This document shows, one piece after another, positions 1 to 5,303 of a DNA stretch of 5,303 nt (position 1 is its first letter; each line of letters opens with the position of its first letter). The notes under the pieces are model-generated. The model had not been told where the DNA came from and did not search any database. It worked only from the letters and a program-made list of their open reading frames with translations. Origin of the DNA: an uncultured Lachnospiraceae bacterium (lineage in GTDB: Bacteria > Bacillota > Clostridia > Lachnospirales > Lachnospiraceae); the NCBI GenBank assembly GCA_937891165.1, contig CALAEX010000081.1, positions 1 through 5,303 on the forward strand. Direction: 5' to 3'. A program made the translations under genes and the position numbers.

Positions 1-980
1 CAGTTTGGAACTACCATTTCTGCATAGGTGTTTTTGTCGAACTCACGTTAATTACATATTGGCTTAGTTATTTGAAACGTAATAGCCAAGGTACAACAAC
101 AAAATTTATCAAACTTGGGCAAGTAACAGGTATGTTAGTTCCTTTTCCACCACTTGAAGAACAGAAACGTATTGTTGCTAAAATTGAAGAAATTCTTCCA
201 TATATCGAGCAATATGATAAGGCATACACAAAATTAGAAACATTTAATAAGAAGTTCCCAGAAGATATGAAGAAAAGTATCTTACAATTTGCTATGCAAG
301 GGAAATTGGTAGAACAGCGACCAGAAGAAGGTACTGCAAAAGAATTGCTAGAACAGATTAAAGTTGAAAAAGAACAGTTGATAAGGGATAAAAAGATTAA
401 GAAAGAAAAGCCTTTGCCTAAAATTACTAAGGAAGAAATATCTTTTGAAATACCAGAAAGTTGGGAATGGGTGAGACTTTCAGAAATAGTTTATAATAAT
501 GGTCAATATAAACCAGATGATAAATTTTGTTATATTGATATAGGCTCAATAGATAATAGAAATCAGAGATTAAGCGTGGAAAATACTGTAGTAGAAGCAA
601 AAGATGCTCCATCAAGAGCAAGAAAAATTGTTAAAAATGGAGATATTATATATTCTACAGTCAGACCTTACCTACATAATATGTGTATTATTGATAGGGA
701 TTTTCCTTATATACCTATTGCAAGTACAGGTTTTGCAGTATTATCTTGTTTAAGTGGTATTTATAATAAATTTTTATTCTACTATATGCAGTCTCCAGAA
801 TTTGATAAGTATGCTAATTCAACAGAGAATGCAAAGGGTGTAGCATATCCAGCAATCAATGATACTAGATTATATAGAGCAATTATTCCCGTTCCACCAC
901 TTGAAGAACAGAAACGTATTATTAGTAAGTTAGAACAAATGTTATCATATTGTGACCAACTAATAAAGGAAAATTTTTAA
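1..980 (+). CDS. hsdS: Type I restriction-modification specificity subunit HsdS, 5'-truncated by the window
   Basis: HsdS recognises the DNA target and anchors the methylation and restriction subunits of a type I system. The frame is open from the first full codon at position 3, so the gene starts upstream; the TTG at 72 is internal. About 325 residues are visible, against a usual 380-450, so the missing part is most of the first target-recognition domain. In order (window numbering): end of TRD1 (about 1-45); central conserved region beginning PFPPLEEQKRI (47-57) and followed by a charged helical segment rich in E and K; the FEIPESWEWVRL linker that typically opens the next domain; TRD2; then a second PVPPLEEQKRI (from 888) and a short terminal helix ending at TAA. 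This two-TRD, two-helix layout is diagnostic. hsdM and hsdR are not in the window. The two conserved regions share an exact 29-bp DNA repeat. Confidence 0.93.
   Translation, partial: VWNYHFCIGVFVELTLITYWLSYLKRNSQGTTTKFIKLGQVTGMLVPFPPLEEQKRIVAKIEEILPYIEQYDKAYTKLETFNKKFPEDMKKSILQFAMQGKLVEQRPEEGTAKELLEQIKVEKEQLIRDKKIKKEKPLPKITKEEISFEIPESWEWVRLSEIVYNNGQYKPDDKFCYIDIGSIDNRNQRLSVENTVVEAKDAPSRARKIVKNGDIIYSTVRPYLHNMCIIDRDFPYIPIASTGFAVLSCLSGIYNKFLFYYMQSPEFDKYANSTENAKGVAYPAINDTRLYRAIIPVPPLEEQKRIISKLEQMLSYCDQLIKENF
145..173 (+). repeat. 29-bp perfect direct repeat in hsdS, copy 1 (central conserved region)
   Basis: This segment encodes the PPLEEQKRI motif of the central conserved region. It is identical base for base to 892-920 and lies in the same reading frame, 747 bp (249 codons) upstream. 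The bases on either side differ, so the match is exactly 29 bp. Confidence 0.9.
892..920 (+). repeat. 29-bp perfect direct repeat in hsdS, copy 2 (C-terminal conserved region)
   Basis: This second copy of the repeat encodes the same PPLEEQKRI motif at the start of the C-terminal conserved region. Identity at DNA level, rather than only at protein level, gives a short tract where homologous recombination could remove or exchange TRD2 in frame. Confidence 0.9.
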
Positions 981-990
981 CAAAAGTAAT

Positions 991-1021
991 ATGACAAATA
1001 TTTTTTTAGGAAATTTATATT
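991..1021 (+). promoter_or_regulatory. Weak candidate sigma-A promoter upstream of the AbiH gene
   Basis: ATGACA (991-996) resembles a -35 box, and TTATAT (1015-1020) follows after an 18-base spacer. The start codon at 1054 is about 30 bases downstream of the expected transcription start. The surroundings are so A+T-rich that a chance match is quite possible, and read-through from hsdS, which ends 73 bp before the AbiH start, is an alternative. No hairpin terminator is visible between the two genes. Confidence 0.25.
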
Positions 1022-1053
1022 ATTAAAAAAGATGAATATACAGGAGATATTAA

Positions 1054-2208
1054 ATGAACAAAGTTTTGCTTATTGGTAATGGATTTGATTTAGCACATGG
1101 ATTATTTACCAGTTATAATCAATTTTTGGAAGTAATAAAAAATTGGACTTCTATATATGAAAGGTTAAAAAAATTAAAAACAGGTGCTTTTTTTCCAAAG
1201 AATAATACTTTTGCACAGTATATGTGTAATATTTCTACAATGGATGTGGATAATCTAGAAAATTTTGATAAAATTATAAAAAATAATAGTTGGGTAAAGT
1301 ATTTCAAACAATGCGAAGCAGAAATTGATGGATGGATAGACTTTGAAAGAGAAATAATACCAGTTATAAACTTGTTTGAAATACTTTTTAAAGAGAAAAA
1401 TTATATGCTAATAAAAGATGGTAATAATGAATTTGTACAAGCTTTTATAAATAATTCATGTTTTAATTCCAATCAAATAAGAATAATAAATATGTGGGAT
1501 AAATATTTTAAATTTAATAATGGTGTTTTTTTAAAAGAACCATATGCGTCATTGAAATATGGCATTTTAAAAAAGAAAATTTTAAAGTCATTAAGAGATG
1601 AATTTGATGAGTTTATTAAAGCATTTGAAATTTATTTGCTTGAATTTGTACATAAAACAAAAGATATACGACTCTTGAAACAGATTAAAGATATAAATCC
1701 AGATTATGTAATTAGTTTTAATTATACACATACAGAAAAATTATATGGAATAGATGAAGCAAATGTACATCACATACATGGAACGTTAAGAGAAAATATA
1801 ACTGTTGGCATAAATAATATGGTTTTAGGTTTAAATGAACAGAAAGAACAAAATATGGATTTTATATATTTTGTAAAATATTTTCAAAGAATACAAAAGG
1901 CTTCAGGAGTAAAGTATAAGGAATTTATAGAAAAAAGAGAGAATATACCATATACTTTATATATTTATGGACATTCCTTAGACGAAACAGACGAAGATAT
2001 TTTAAAGAGTGTAATTGGAACTAAAACGAAAACAGGGGAATTAAATTTAAAGCCTCAAAAGATTATTATTTATTATTATGATATTTTTGATTATGAACAG
2101 AAAGTAATAAATTTAATTAAGTTATATGGACGAGAAGTTGTAGAAGAATATATGATAAGTAAAAAATTTGAGTTTATTTCAACAATGAAAGAATTTTATA
2201 GTATTTGA
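1054..2208 (+). CDS. AbiH-family abortive infection protein
   Basis: This 384-residue protein is recognised as an AbiH-type (Pfam AbiH) phage abortive-infection protein, a family first known from lactococcal plasmids. Its biochemical activity is not evident from the sequence. Family hallmarks are present in order: N-terminal hydrophobic strand with GNGFDLAHGL (8-17) and then TSYNQFL (19-25); a long, poorly conserved, lysine- and aromatic-rich middle; SFNYTHTEKLYG (221-232) with HHIHGTL (239-245); and YIYGHSLDETDEDIL ending near residue 317. Length is normal for the family and the gene looks intact. The ATG at 1054 is well supported by AGGAGA at 1042-1047, six bases upstream. There is no signal peptide or membrane segment, so it should be cytoplasmic. 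It lies 73 bp after hsdS on the same strand. The motif set recalls SIR2-like NAD-binding proteins, but that is inference. Confidence 0.9.
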   Translation: MNKVLLIGNGFDLAHGLFTSYNQFLEVIKNWTSIYERLKKLKTGAFFPKNNTFAQYMCNISTMDVDNLENFDKIIKNNSWVKYFKQCEAEIDGWIDFEREIIPVINLFEILFKEKNYMLIKDGNNEFVQAFINNSCFNSNQIRIINMWDKYFKFNNGVFLKEPYASLKYGILKKKILKSLRDEFDEFIKAFEIYLLEFVHKTKDIRLLKQIKDINPDYVISFNYTHTEKLYGIDEANVHHIHGTLRENITVGINNMVLGLNEQKEQNMDFIYFVKYFQRIQKASGVKYKEFIEKRENIPYTLYIYGHSLDETDEDILKSVIGTKTKTGELNLKPQKIIIYYYDIFDYEQKVINLIKLYGREVVEEYMISKKFEFISTMKEFYSI

Positions 2209-2301
2209 AATTTATCACTTTTGCGAATTTAAAAATTTCATAATCAATATTATAATTACTCAAAAGTATAAGTTGCTTTTTATTTAAAATATATTGTATG
2301 A

Positions 2302-2533
2302 AAATATAAATACAAACAGATTAAAGAATATCTTAATTGGTTTGAAACAAGTGATAAGTTTAAGAAAAAAGGTATACGGAATTATTTGTCTAAATAACTC
2401 TACACGATAGCTCATAGATAGAGTTCGTTCTGAAAAATATATGAAGTTGTTTGAATATCAAATTTCATATACAGAAAGATATAGGTGGGAATAGTATAAT
2501 AGACTTGGAATGAAAATATTTATTAAAGATTAA
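2302..2533 (+). pseudogene. Possible decayed 3' end of an unrecognised gene
   Basis: The 341-bp space between the AbiH and FRG genes has no intact gene, but two adjacent frames read like protein. Frame one (2302-2397) gives IKEYLNWFETSDKFKKKGI and then stops. Frame two (2411-2533) gives IDRVRSEKYMKLFEYQ, reaches YRWE, has a TAG at 2492-2494, and continues in frame as YNRLGMKIFIKD to a TAA at 2531-2533. Removing one frameshift and one stop would give about 75 residues of charged, aromatic-rich protein without low-complexity runs. The final TAA sits just before the ribosome binding site of the FRG gene, as expected of a gene once translated in the same operon. No start codon or ribosome binding site is seen, and I do not recognise the family. 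In such A+T-rich DNA this could still be chance. The rest of 2209-2549 shows only an A+T stem (2206-2213 with 2233-2240) and a promoter-like -10 box. Confidence 0.33.
2472..2500 (+). promoter_or_regulatory. Candidate promoter for the FRG gene (consensus -10, poor -35)
   Basis: A perfect TATAAT lies at 2495-2500. Seventeen bases upstream is CAGAAA (2472-2477), which matches the -35 consensus at only three of six positions. Transcription would begin near 2507 and leave a leader of roughly 43 bases before the ATG at 2550. The site overlaps the putative gene remnant, so if that remnant was once functional the promoter would be a later acquisition or a coincidence. Confidence 0.3.
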
Positions 2534-2549
2534 GAATGGAGTAAAAGTT

Positions 2550-3443
2550 ATGGCAATGAAGACAAAAATTACGAATATTGTTGATTATGTACAAAATATT
2601 TGTATGTTAAATGAAGATGTATACAAAATGTCATATTTTTATAACAATGAATTGCTTTTTAGGGGACAAGCTAATATAAAATATGAATTGTTGCCATCAA
2701 TTGGACGTAATAGAAAATTTGTATGTGATTGTACAGTTTTTGATAATGAGAGAAATTTTATAGAGATGGCAAAATTTAAAATGCCAGATGTCTTTAGGAA
2801 TGAATTATTACCCTTAGAATTACTTGCTTTACTTCAACATCATGGTATTCCTACAAGGTTATTAGATGTTACAGAGAATGCATTAGTTGCACTATATTTT
2901 GCATGTTGCAGTAGTAATGATACAGATGGAGAAGTTATTATATTTAAAAATAGAAATGATGATGTAACAAGTTATCCGATTGTAAATGCGATTGCTGATA
3001 GCTATCGTTTTACAAATAGCACTTTTACAAATTTATCAAATTTTTATGGAAATGTTAAAAATCAAACATATTTTTTAGAACAGAATCAGACACTTACAAT
3101 CTGTCATAAAAATAATGATGAAGGGGGTAGGTGGATAGGTGAGTGTTGTCGAGAATTAATGTATGTTTATGCTCCAATAAGAAGTATGAGACAGCAAGTT
3201 CAACAAGGAAGATATATTCTTTTTCCTAATCGTATTAATTATGAACAAGAATGTTTTGAAAAGATAATTGATCCAATTCCTAAAGACCATAAGGATATTG
3301 TAGCTCATATAGTTATTCCAAGTGAAATCAAAAAACAGATACTCTATAATTTGCATATATTAGGGATTAAAGAAGAATTTTTATTTTGTGATAATATTGA
3401 TATAGTTTGTAAGGGAATAGTGGAAGCATTTAAAGTGAAATAA
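2550..3443 (+). CDS. FRG-domain protein, putative accessory defence gene
   Basis: This 297-residue protein carries the FRG domain (Pfam FRG), named after its conserved F-R-G triplet and common in phage-defence neighbourhoods. Its reaction is not established from anything visible here. The motifs are FRGQ (37-40) with LLPSIGRN (47-54); then LLALLQHHGIPTRLLDVTEN (91-110) running into ALVALYFAC (111-119), the most conserved block of the family; and a C-terminal RQQVQQGRYILFP stretch (214-226). The domain fills nearly the whole protein, and length and motif order look intact. There is no signal peptide, membrane span or second catalytic domain. The ATG at 2550 is chosen because TGGAG (2537-2541) sits eight bases upstream; a second ATG two codons later is less well spaced. 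It follows the AbiH gene on the same strand, with the possible gene remnant between them. The IS begins 45 bp after its stop. Confidence 0.88.
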   Translation: MAMKTKITNIVDYVQNICMLNEDVYKMSYFYNNELLFRGQANIKYELLPSIGRNRKFVCDCTVFDNERNFIEMAKFKMPDVFRNELLPLELLALLQHHGIPTRLLDVTENALVALYFACCSSNDTDGEVIIFKNRNDDVTSYPIVNAIADSYRFTNSTFTNLSNFYGNVKNQTYFLEQNQTLTICHKNNDEGGRWIGECCRELMYVYAPIRSMRQQVQQGRYILFPNRINYEQECFEKIIDPIPKDHKDIVAHIVIPSEIKKQILYNLHILGIKEEFLFCDNIDIVCKGIVEAFKVK

Positions 3444-3488
3444 GTGAATTTAATAATACTTTGAAGTATATTTGAGTAAGAATTATAG

Positions 3489-3534
3489 TGACCCATTTTG
3501 TCAAGACAGTTTTTTGATGAATTTATCGTTAGGT
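3489..3534. repeat. Terminal inverted repeat of the IS, transposase 3' side
   Basis: It begins TGACCC and ends with the 13-base block TTTATCGTTAGGT (3522-3534), which is exactly repeated inverted at the other end. It also contains TTGACA on the minus strand (3504-3499), which points out of the element. Confidence 0.75.
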
Positions 3535-3598
3535 GATAAACATACGTTCCTACAAAATATTGGAACAGATTATCCCTTACTTCCCTTGATGGTAATGA

Positions 3599-3675
3599 AC
3601 TTGGGGATAATCAATGTGTCAAGGACTTGCCACGAAGTGGTACCTGCATCCTTGATACATTGATTATTCTCAAGT
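3599..3675 (+). other. Long RNA-like hairpin inside the IS 3' non-coding region
   Basis: Arms 3599-3625 and 3649-3675 pair over 27 positions without a gap. Twenty-four are Watson-Crick pairs. The other three are all G opposite T as read on the plus strand, so a plus-strand RNA would pair along the whole length, while the minus-strand RNA would have three A-C mismatches. The 23-base loop folds again: 3628-3633 with 3637-3642, closing a GAA triloop. This lies between the orfB stop and the IS end. It may be a transcription insulator, a small RNA or a single-stranded DNA structure; the sequence does not decide. I do not recognise it as a known RNA family. Confidence 0.6.
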
Positions 3676-3683
3676 AAAATTTC

Positions 3684-3709
3684 GACAGGGAAGGAATTTA
3701 TTCCCTGTC
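3684..3709 (-). terminator. Candidate intrinsic terminator of the transposase gene
   Basis: A perfect 9-bp stem (GACAGGGAA at 3684-3692 with 3701-3709) closes an 8-base loop. The orfB stop codon (3700-3698) falls inside the loop. On the minus strand the stem is followed by GAAATTTTAC, a short and imperfect T tract, so termination may be weak. The position at the very end of the gene supports the call. Confidence 0.5.
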
Positions 3710-4510
3710 AAAATAAACTTCAGCTGGTGTTTTATAGCCAAGGCTCTGATGTGGACGCTCATTGTTGTAAAAGTCCATATAGTTCCGAATTCCCTGCCGA
3801 GCTTCCCGTGGATAGCTGTAATCTTTGAGGTAAATATCTTCGTACTTGATACTGCGCCAGAACCGTTCAATAAAAATATTGTCATAGGCACGTCCCCGAT
3901 GGTCCATGCTGATACGGGCTCCTGCATTCAGAAACAAACTGACATATTTAGGACTTGTAAAATGGCTTCCCTGGTCACTGTTCATACTACACGGTTTTGC
4001 ATGCTTCAGTGCATCTTTGCAGGCATCTAAAACGAAGGGGATTTCCAGAGTGTCATCCACTGCCCACGAGAGCACATATCTAGAATACCAGTCAATGATT
4101 GCCGTCAGGTAAAGCCAGCTTTTCTGTATCGGGATATAGGTAATATCAATACTCCAGACATGGTCCGGATAGCTGGCTTCCACATCTTTTAAAAGATATG
4201 GATAAATTTTGTTGGCAGGGTTGGGCTTACTGCTATTCTGTCTTGGGTAAACAGCCTGAATTCCCATCTCCTGCATACGGGACAGGACGGTTTTCTTATC
4301 GACATGAAACCCATAGTAGTTTTCTAACCATGCGGCAATACGGCGATACCCGAATTCAGGGTGTTTCGTATAAGTAATGTCAATCAGTCGGTTTAACTGC
4401 AGATCCCAGTCTGATGGAGGGAGTGGTTTATAATACAGGGAGGAGCGGTTTAAAGACAGCATCTGTGCCTGTACCGACACAGGAAATTCTGGGTCGCTCC
4501 AGTCCACCAT
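3698..4510 (-). CDS. IS3-family transposase OrfB, DDE integrase domain
   Basis: OrfB supplies the catalytic part of the IS3-family transposase, which cuts and joins the element ends. From the ATG at 4510 it has 270 residues. A helical region with LNRSSLYYKP (20-29) and HPEFGYRRIAAWL (50-62) comes first, the usual HTH_21-type segment. The integrase core follows: D122 in WSIDITYI, D179 in NSDQGSHFTS, E215 in DNIFIERFW. D179 and E215 are separated by 35 residues, and K222 lies seven after the glutamate, both family-typical. The C terminus NNERPHQSLGYKTPAEVYF is also standard. No catalytic residue is missing. The frame is open upstream to 4555 (TGA at 4558-4556). There is no clear ribosome binding site before the ATG, so the product is probably made mainly as an OrfAB fusion by slippage at the A9 run in the overlap. 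The terminator-like hairpin covers its stop. Confidence 0.92.
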   Translation of the reverse strand: MVDWSDPEFPVSVQAQMLSLNRSSLYYKPLPPSDWDLQLNRLIDITYTKHPEFGYRRIAAWLENYYGFHVDKKTVLSRMQEMGIQAVYPRQNSSKPNPANKIYPYLLKDVEASYPDHVWSIDITYIPIQKSWLYLTAIIDWYSRYVLSWAVDDTLEIPFVLDACKDALKHAKPCSMNSDQGSHFTSPKYVSLFLNAGARISMDHRGRAYDNIFIERFWRSIKYEDIYLKDYSYPREARQGIRNYMDFYNNERPHQSLGYKTPAEVYFDRE

Positions 4511-4535
4511 TAGGATGCGCTGGTTACGGTGGAAA

Positions 4536-4820
4536 TTAGATTCCAGATTTTTTTTTCAACCACTCATACTGGGCGGTCAATTTTCCGATCTGCTTATAGA
4601 GTTCTTCCATCTGTGCTTCATAATCTTTTGTCTGCTTACGTATTTTAGCATTTTCGTTTTCAAACAGGATATGGAAGTTATTGGTGGCATCTGTCTTCCA
4701 GCGTGTCAGCATATTTGGATGGACATTGTTTTCAGAAGCAATTTCATTTAACATACGTTCCCCACGCAGCACTTCCATAACAAGTTTTGCCTTAAATTCA
4801 GGTGAATAAGTTTTTCGCAT
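4536..4820 (-). CDS. IS3-family transposase OrfA, helix-turn-helix protein
   Basis: OrfA is the DNA-binding part that recognises the IS ends and, alone, often represses or regulates transposition. The 94 residues match the HTH_Tnp_1 pattern: RKTYSPEFKAKLVMEVLRG (2-20), then a helix-turn-helix around LNEIASENNVHPNMLTRWK. A heptad-like helix follows, with LYKQIGKLTAQYEWLKKK at the end, which is the expected leucine-zipper multimerisation region. The start at 4820 is supported by AAGGAGA (4837-4831), ten bases upstream. The gene ends in TAA at 4538-4536, just after nine A residues (4556-4548), which encode the KKK. OrfB's open frame overlaps this end from 4555, so the A run is the natural place for the frame change that makes OrfAB. 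Confidence 0.9.
   Translation of the reverse strand: MRKTYSPEFKAKLVMEVLRGERMLNEIASENNVHPNMLTRWKTDATNNFHILFENENAKIRKQTKDYEAQMEELYKQIGKLTAQYEWLKKKSGI
4548..4556 (-). promoter_or_regulatory. A9 slippery tract at the orfA/orfB overlap
   Basis: Nine consecutive A residues on the coding strand lie in the only stretch where both frames are open (4555-4536). Losing one A, or adding two, joins orfA directly to orfB (LKK then NLESNF into orfB). The usual IS3-family -1 shift would instead run into a stop at 4512-4510. RNA polymerase slippage, or +1/-2 ribosomal shifting, could make the fusion. A one-base expansion that weakens the IS is equally possible. Confidence 0.55.
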
Positions 4821-4852
4821 ATAGTCACTCTCCTTTTAAATTAGTATGTGTG

Positions 4853-4898
4853 ACCTAACGATAAACTATTTAAAATTTTGTCTGAATTCTACGGACCA
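4853..4898. repeat. Terminal inverted repeat of the IS, transposase 5' side
   Basis: This is the partner of 3489-3534. Its inner 13 bases (4853-4865) are the exact reverse complement of 3522-3534, and its outer tip reads TGGTCC inwards on the minus strand. TAGAAT on the minus strand (4891-4886) is a -10-like hexamer seven bases inside the tip. Confidence 0.75.
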
Positions 4899-5252
4899 TT
4901 ATAAATAATTATAATAAATTTTATTATGTATTATTGAATTTTTAAGAAATTAAGAGTTGAAGTTTTTTCATATAAAATAATTATAAATGAAGGAAATCTT
5001 GGATGTAATATGAATTTTGGAATATATAATGATATGGTTTAGAAGTAAAAATGTGTATATTGAATGAAAAATATATTATAATATACTTGAGATAAAGTTT
5101 AAATAAAAATATATTAAGGATAATTGATACATTAAAATTTTTATAAAATTGTCTTTTCTAAGATTTTTTTGTCATAATGTGATTTATGTTCTAAAAATTA
5201 TTGCCAAAGATTGTTTATAGAAAGTAAGGTTAGTATTATAAGTTTATTTTAT
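4899..5252. other. Gene-free, extremely A+T-rich stretch
   Basis: Stops are dense in all frames, and I find no start codon with a convincing ribosome binding site and a usable frame. There is no tandem repeat, tRNA or rRNA signature. One counted line (5101-5160) has only 7 G or C in 60 bases. Several A+T hexamers resemble -10 boxes, which is expected by chance at this composition. Confidence 0.6.
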
Positions 5253-5282
5253 GATGTGGGTGTCAAAAGTACACCCTACATC
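5253..5282. other. Strong isolated hairpin near the window end
   Basis: The arm GATGTGGGTGT (5253-5263) pairs with 5271-5282 over 11 base pairs, with a single bulged T at 5277, around a 7-base loop. It stands out as a G+C-rich island in a very A+T-rich region. Downstream on the plus strand is TAATTTTAG, a poor T tract, and on the minus strand there is none. It may be a weak terminator of a neighbouring transcript or the end of another mobile element just outside the window. Confidence 0.45.
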
Positions 5283-5303
5283 TAATTTTAGTTCCTTGAT
5301 AAC

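Larger units (their letters stand above)
3489..4898 (-). mobile_element. IS3-family insertion sequence, about 1410 bp, apparently complete
   Basis: The element contains minus-strand orfA and orfB of the IS3 family and is bounded by imperfect inverted repeats. Aligning 3489-3534 with the reverse complement of 4853-4898 without gaps gives about 30 of 46 matches, including an exact 13-base block, TTTATCGTTAGGT, at the inner end. Both tips begin TG and run inwards. A possible target duplication, TTATA, occurs at 3483-3487 and 4899-4903. It leaves one unpaired G at the left tip, so the boundary is uncertain by about one base. Composition differs from the flanks: two lines I counted inside orfB are about 38-43% G+C, against about 12% in one line to the right. 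This suggests fairly recent arrival. It sits between the FRG gene and a gene-free stretch and breaks no recognisable gene. About 210 bp separate the orfB stop from the IS end, which is long for this family. Confidence 0.85.

Noticed and set aside
72..74. TTG as the start of a complete hsdS
   Set aside because: The same frame is open back to position 3 with plausible TRD1-end residues, and the protein from here would lack a first recognition domain. The gene is cut by the window edge.
2206..2240. Stem TGAAATTT/AAATTTCA after the AbiH stop, as a terminator
   Set aside because: Eight A+T-dominated pairs around a 19-base loop with no T tract; expected by chance in this composition.
3456..3469. 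Small hairpin ATACTT/AAGTAT after the FRG stop, as a terminator
   Set aside because: Only five or six weak pairs and no T run, so a terminator call is not supported.
3470..3504. Promoter reading out of the IS left end: TTGACA in the IS plus TATAAT in the flank
   Set aside because: The spacer is only 11 bases, too short for sigma-A, and it would read antisense into the FRG gene.
3472..3663. A 63-codon plus-strand frame starting with TTG
   Set aside because: It straddles the IS boundary, the terminal repeat and the first arm and loop of the long hairpin, has no ribosome binding site, and is best explained as chance.
3749..4112. Plus-strand open frames opposite orfB
   Set aside because: They are antisense shadows of a well-conserved transposase gene and have no ribosome binding site or recognisable domain.
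5235..5266. Minus-strand promoter TTGACA with TATAAT
   Set aside because: Both hexamers are perfect but the spacer is 20 bases, the -35 lies inside the hairpin, and no minus-strand gene follows before the IS.

Overview
The window looks like a defence-type accessory region from a low-G+C Gram-positive bacterium, most likely a clostridial gut anaerobe. The host-like parts are very A+T-rich and the genes carry AGGAG-type ribosome binding sites. The taxon is an inference from composition and gene types only.

Layout. Positions 1-980 hold the 3' part of a type I restriction-modification specificity gene (hsdS), cut by the window edge. Positions 1054-2208 encode an AbiH-family abortive-infection protein. 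Positions 2209-2549 hold no intact gene, but two short frames look like the decayed tail of an unrecognised gene whose last stop abuts the next ribosome binding site. Positions 2550-3443 encode an FRG-domain protein. Positions 3489-4898 are an IS3-family insertion sequence on the minus strand (orfA plus orfB, with imperfect terminal repeats of about 46 bp). It is clearly richer in G+C than its surroundings. Positions 4899-5303 are extremely A+T-rich with no gene; a strong hairpin lies at the far end.

How the parts may work together. HsdS chooses the DNA target for a restriction-modification complex whose other subunits lie outside the window. AbiH and FRG proteins are often met in such islands, so they are probably accessory antiphage genes carried beside the type I locus. 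Neither has a mechanism that can be read from the sequence. AbiH carries a residue pattern that recalls SIR2 NAD-binding proteins, and the FRG protein one that recalls ADP-ribosyltransferases. Both are speculative and are listed as testable ideas.

The most unexplained signals are: (1) a 27-bp stem with G-U-only irregularities between the transposase stop and the IS end; (2) an orfA/orfB junction at an A9 run whose frame relation is not the usual -1; (3) a 29-bp perfect in-frame direct repeat in the two conserved regions of hsdS; and (4) the AbiH/remnant/FRG cassette itself.
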